Source of the DNA: Berghia stephanieae | Taxonomy: Eukaryota > Mollusca > Gastropoda > Nudibranchia > Aeolidiidae | Direction: 5' to 3' | Assembly: GCA_034508935.3 (NCBI GenBank) | Contig: CM067445.1 | Span: 8,644,449 to 8,708,448 of the forward strand | DNA: 64,000 bases | Shown: positions 60,905-64,000 of the stretch, piece after piece | How positions within the stretch are numbered: the stretch's first letter is position 1 | How the letters are laid out: each line of letters starts with the position of its first letter | The notes under the pieces: generated by a model | What the model was told of the DNA's origin: nothing | Databases searched by the model: none | What the model saw: the letters and a program-made list of their open reading frames with translations, nothing else | Translations under genes and position numbers: made by a program

Positions 60905-62290
60905 ACAATGGCCTATTAACTCTTAATATTGATATTTTCTATGTTATGATTAATTTGAGATCGCTATGAATATATAAGTAATGGTGTTCAATATTTTAAA
61001 AGTTGGTTGTATCTTTAATAATAGTTAAGTTACAAATCAAACTCACAGGTTTATTCCATATCTATTCAGATCACGTTGTATCAACTATTCAACGAAAAAA
61101 AAAAAAACAACCACGTGAAAGTTAATTGCCAGACATGTTCCAGATGATTCTGATTTCTTTGAAGGAACGTTTTAAACTTTGGTTGCCATCGGGATTGCTT
61201 CTTTCAACTAAAAAATGTTTTTTAATCTTTCCCACACACGTTGCCTTTTGTATACTCCCATAGATGATAGAATGAGATCAGCTTAGTGACTCTATTTGTT
61301 TCCGATCCATAATTGATTATTTTGTCGTCAAACTAGTAGCTGAGCCATTGTATTACAGATGTGAACTCATGAAGAGCAGCCCCGTCTTATAGGGAATGAG
61401 ATTAGCGGAAGAGTAGCGTCCCTCGATTGGACGTCACCCATAGTCTGTGACGTCACCGGCGGAAAAGTTATTAGAGAGAGAAAGTCATGTTGGTTGTGCG
61501 CATGCGTCACTCGTCCTCCCGGAATTAATCAATTCTGATTAAGCCGTCACAGTAGTTTGCTCTTCATCAAGGAAGAAATAGAGTGTGATGATCCTTAGGT
61601 CTGTGCATCCATTATCTTTCTTCCATGGTCGTGCCGCCCTTTCTCTAAAACTTCAACTGGTTTATCCAAGACAAACTTTTTGTGTTCACATAACCATCCA
61701 AATAAAAATAGGCCTCATAGGAAAACCAGACGAGTTGAATGAATGTTTCCTTTCGACTGACCGTTCAGTCAACCAAAGGCACATGGCAACTATTGAATCA
61801 ATTTTGGATTTAGCATGCCGTTGATGAAGTTGGACACGATATGGTACCAGTTTAAAATCTTTTTTTTTTCAATATATGTATATATAAGAGACAGCAATCT
61901 TTCACCCAAATTATGTCAATGTGATTGTTTATAACATATAAATATTTCATTCTGTGTTAATAGAAGAAAATTGAAAAGCAAATCTAAGTATTTTGATATC
62001 TTAACATCTACTTGTATCAATGTTGTTTTTAAAAAAATTAAAACAAGAGACATCCTTTTTTTCTCGAATATTTTTTTCTAGTAATAGAATTTTATACATT
62101 CTTTGTCACAAGTTTCGTTGTATTTTTTCGATCCATGTTCCGTTATTTTCGATAAAATCTTTGTCCCTGTTGACATTGTTCTCCAGCTAAGCTTTGACAA
62201 TTGCCCACGGTTGAAGCTCAAATCGGCCAGGATAGCAAAGACTAGGCAGATAATGCAGTGAAAGCACACGCGTAGAAGACATTTCGCCAC
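60905..62290 (+). repeat. Duplicated block, copy 2 (paralogue of 4085-4945)
   Basis: Same sequence as copy 1 except for the insertion at 61137-61691. The frame around GCCTCATAGGAAAACCAGAC is again not a conserved protein. Confidence 0.85.
61137..61691. mobile_element. 555-bp insertion flanked by ACAT
   Basis: Absent from the 4.1-4.9 kb paralogue, whose GCCAGACATAACCATCC is here split into GCCAGACAT...CACATAACCATCC. ACAT at both ends could be a target-site duplication. No inverted termini or coding frame recognised; family unknown. Confidence 0.65.
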
Positions 62291-62379
62291 TCTTCCAGGT
62301 TCTCTGATTGGAAAACATTACTATTATCAATACATCGTTTAAATACCACGATGGAAAGAAGTGGACATGGATAAGCCCA

Positions 62380-63760
62380 GGTGGCCTTTATAAAAATCTT
62401 TTAGACTTTATTCTGGTCCAACGTCGATTCTGAAATATCGTAAGAAACGCAACAACTATTCCAAGCACAGATTGTAATAGTGACCACCGGCCTGTCAAGG
62501 CCACGCTAAAAATAAAACTTAAACTAATGAAGAAAAAGAAAATGGAACCAAAACTGCAATTAGATCTATTGAGAATTAACGATCAAATTGAAAAAAATGA
62601 TTACAAAGAATGCGTGAAAAAAATAAGTGAAAACTTGACCTTAGATATAAATATAGATGAGTACTGGAATCAAGTATCAAACTGCATCACAGAATCTGCA
62701 AGAGAAACTATTCCATCTGCTAAAAAACACGAACTAAAACAAAAATAAATGGATGCCAAGATCTGAAACTGATAAATGAAAGACGAAAACTTTCCATAAG
62801 AAGGATTATACTTCTGACCTCACCCTCACGTGAAGCGGACAGTCCTTGGCGACTTCCCGCATAGCCAGCACAGGGCGGTTCTTGTCACAATGGGAGAGAC
62901 AATACCGAGGGTGCAGTCTCTCCCAATCTAGAGATGAAACTTCAGGAAGGCTAACTGGGAAGCCTTCAGTTCCTATATCGAGCAGGTTTGTCCTGCCATC
63001 TCTCCCAAGTCAGAGAAAATAACCAGATTAAAAAGGCTGCTGGTTAAGAGCGCTCACCGCTCTATTCCATGTGGCAAACGGAAATTTTACTCTCCCTGCT
63101 GGACGAAGGAGTCGGAAAAGCTGTACAAGGAGTACCAGCAGACCCAGTCCCAGGACGTAGACTACTTCAGTCTCTGGCAGAAGGAAGGATGCAACGGTGG
63201 CAGGAGACAGTAGAAAATCTCGACTTTACATACTCTAGTCGCCACCTTTGGCGACTGATAAAGAAATTGGATACGGACCGGAATTACGCGAAAGCTGCAC
63301 CAGAGTGTGAGGCAGATACAATTGCCAGGAATATAAAGAACCGTAGCAAACGTGTCCCTAAAGCAGGCTTTTGAGCGCAGTGTCAGCAAGGCGTACCGTA
63401 CGATTTTGGACTCGCTACCATTGGAGGAGTCAGTTCAGTGAAAAGTGGGTGCAGCAATTGGCGATGTAAAGAACTGCAAGACAACAGAGATAGACGATGT
63501 ATATCCGATATGGTGACACATCTGGGCCTCAGGGCCATGTGGCAATGTTTGATGTCCGTGCAAACGGAAAACTCCCACAAGTGTGGAAGCACGCAAAAAT
63601 AGTCGCCATCTTGAAGTCAGGGAAACCGGCTAAGGGGGCCGACAGTTACAAACACATATCACTACTGAGCTGCTTGTGCACATTAATGGAGCGAGTTCTA
63701 TTAAACCGGTGGGGGCGAGCCGCGAGTTTGGTCCATTTTGTGACGTCATCTGAGAATAAC
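62380..63760 (+). pseudogene. LINE ORF2, degraded
   Basis: Pieces in order: NSDHRP-type endonuclease end (TGTAATAGTGACCACCGGCC, near 62473), linker frame 62527-62748 (KLQLDLLRINDQIEKNDYKE...), a second linker (WEAFSSYIEQVCPAI near 62965, KLYKEYQQTQSQDVDYF near 63118), RT start (AIGDVKNCKTTEIDDVYPIW near 63450) and LPQVWKHAKIVAILKSGKP, SYKHISLLSCLCTLMERVLL near 63567-63710. These match the finger region of jockey/CR1-type RTs. Stops and frameshifts occur between pieces; the palm with YADD is missing because sequence switches near 63715. Confidence 0.8.
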
Positions 63761-63934
63761 CCTCTTCGCCAACTAGCCTGCACTACTTTTAGCATGGCCA
63801 CAATGGGAAAACCGCGACAGAGGTCGGACAAGGCCATAGGTCAGCGCGCGCGTTGTCCAAGTGGTCAAGGGTGTGCAGTTGGCTACTACACTACACACTA
63901 CACAATGTACGCCAACCGTATTTTTGATTGTTAA

Positions 63935-63970
63935 GAAGAAGAAGAAGAAGAGAAGAAGAATAAGAAGTGT
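63935..63970 (+). repeat. (AAG)n tract
   Basis: AAGAAG run at the 3' end of the LINE-containing block; its complement (CTT)n is at 55366-55394 in the left arm. Confidence 0.9.
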
Positions 63971-64000
63971 AGACATACAGTCGTAGTGTGGATGGATGCA

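Overview
The window looks like intergenic and intronic DNA from an AT-rich animal genome. Support comes from GT-AG splice signals, tRNA- and 5S-derived SINEs, several non-LTR retrotransposons, Ty3/gypsy fossils, a Polinton-type polymerase fossil, a Helitron remnant, and very long (ATT)n, (AGT)n, (GATA)n, (ACAT)n, (GA)n and (AT)n microsatellites. The mix is typical of lophotrochozoans, and a mollusc is my best guess. I cannot name a species. There is no sign of a bacterial or viral genome, and most long open frames are translated microsatellites.

The one host-gene signal I trust is a split gene for a small secreted protein. A 254-nt coding exon (28046-28299) has an ATG, a signal peptide and about 66 lysine-rich mature residues with two cysteines. 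It lies between a good acceptor (AG at 28033-28034) and a GTAAGC donor, and ends two bases into a codon. Downstream on the same strand is an array of duplicated terminal-exon cassettes at about 31.0, 34.8, 36.1, 37.3, 38.3, 45.3, 47.5 and 48.6 kb. Two more (0.2 and 0.95 kb) lie far upstream of it. Nearly all start after a T/C-rich ...CCCCAG acceptor with one leftover base and then an open frame, so the phase fits the first exon. Most encode a conserved SNKRG-like dibasic site followed by quite different tails, often with a polyadenylation-type signal at or near the stop. The array was built by tandem duplication of a unit of about 1.3 kb that carries a small tRNA-like SINE.

Region by region: 0-2.6 kb holds two orphan cassettes, a foldback element and a SINE. 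4.1-4.9 kb is a duplicate of 60.9-62.3 kb. 5.3-7.2 kb is a Ty3/gypsy fossil with integrase ahead of reverse transcriptase (Gmr1-like order). 8.3-13.7 kb has small elements, a LINE tail and a 607-bp tandem duplication. 16-20 kb has a SINE, (GTA)n, a hairpin, a 5S-derived SINE and a Polinton-type PolB fossil. 20.6-25.1 kb has a LINE tail, a second Ty3/gypsy fossil and a 38-bp minisatellite holding a MITE. 25.3-27.3 kb is a LINE. 27.7-50.4 kb is the secreted-protein exon and cassette array, interrupted by a minus-strand LINE (about 31.2-34.1 kb), a Helitron remnant and a LINE C-terminus.

After a 100-N gap (50379-50478) the sequence to about 58.9 kb is full of smeared homopolymers and reads like unpolished consensus. 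Its last 3.6 kb is a degraded reverse complement of 60.5-64.0 kb, hinged on an (AAT)n/(AAG)n block. I read this as a probable fold-back assembly artefact, although a real inverted duplication is possible. The right arm is clean and carries a LINE.
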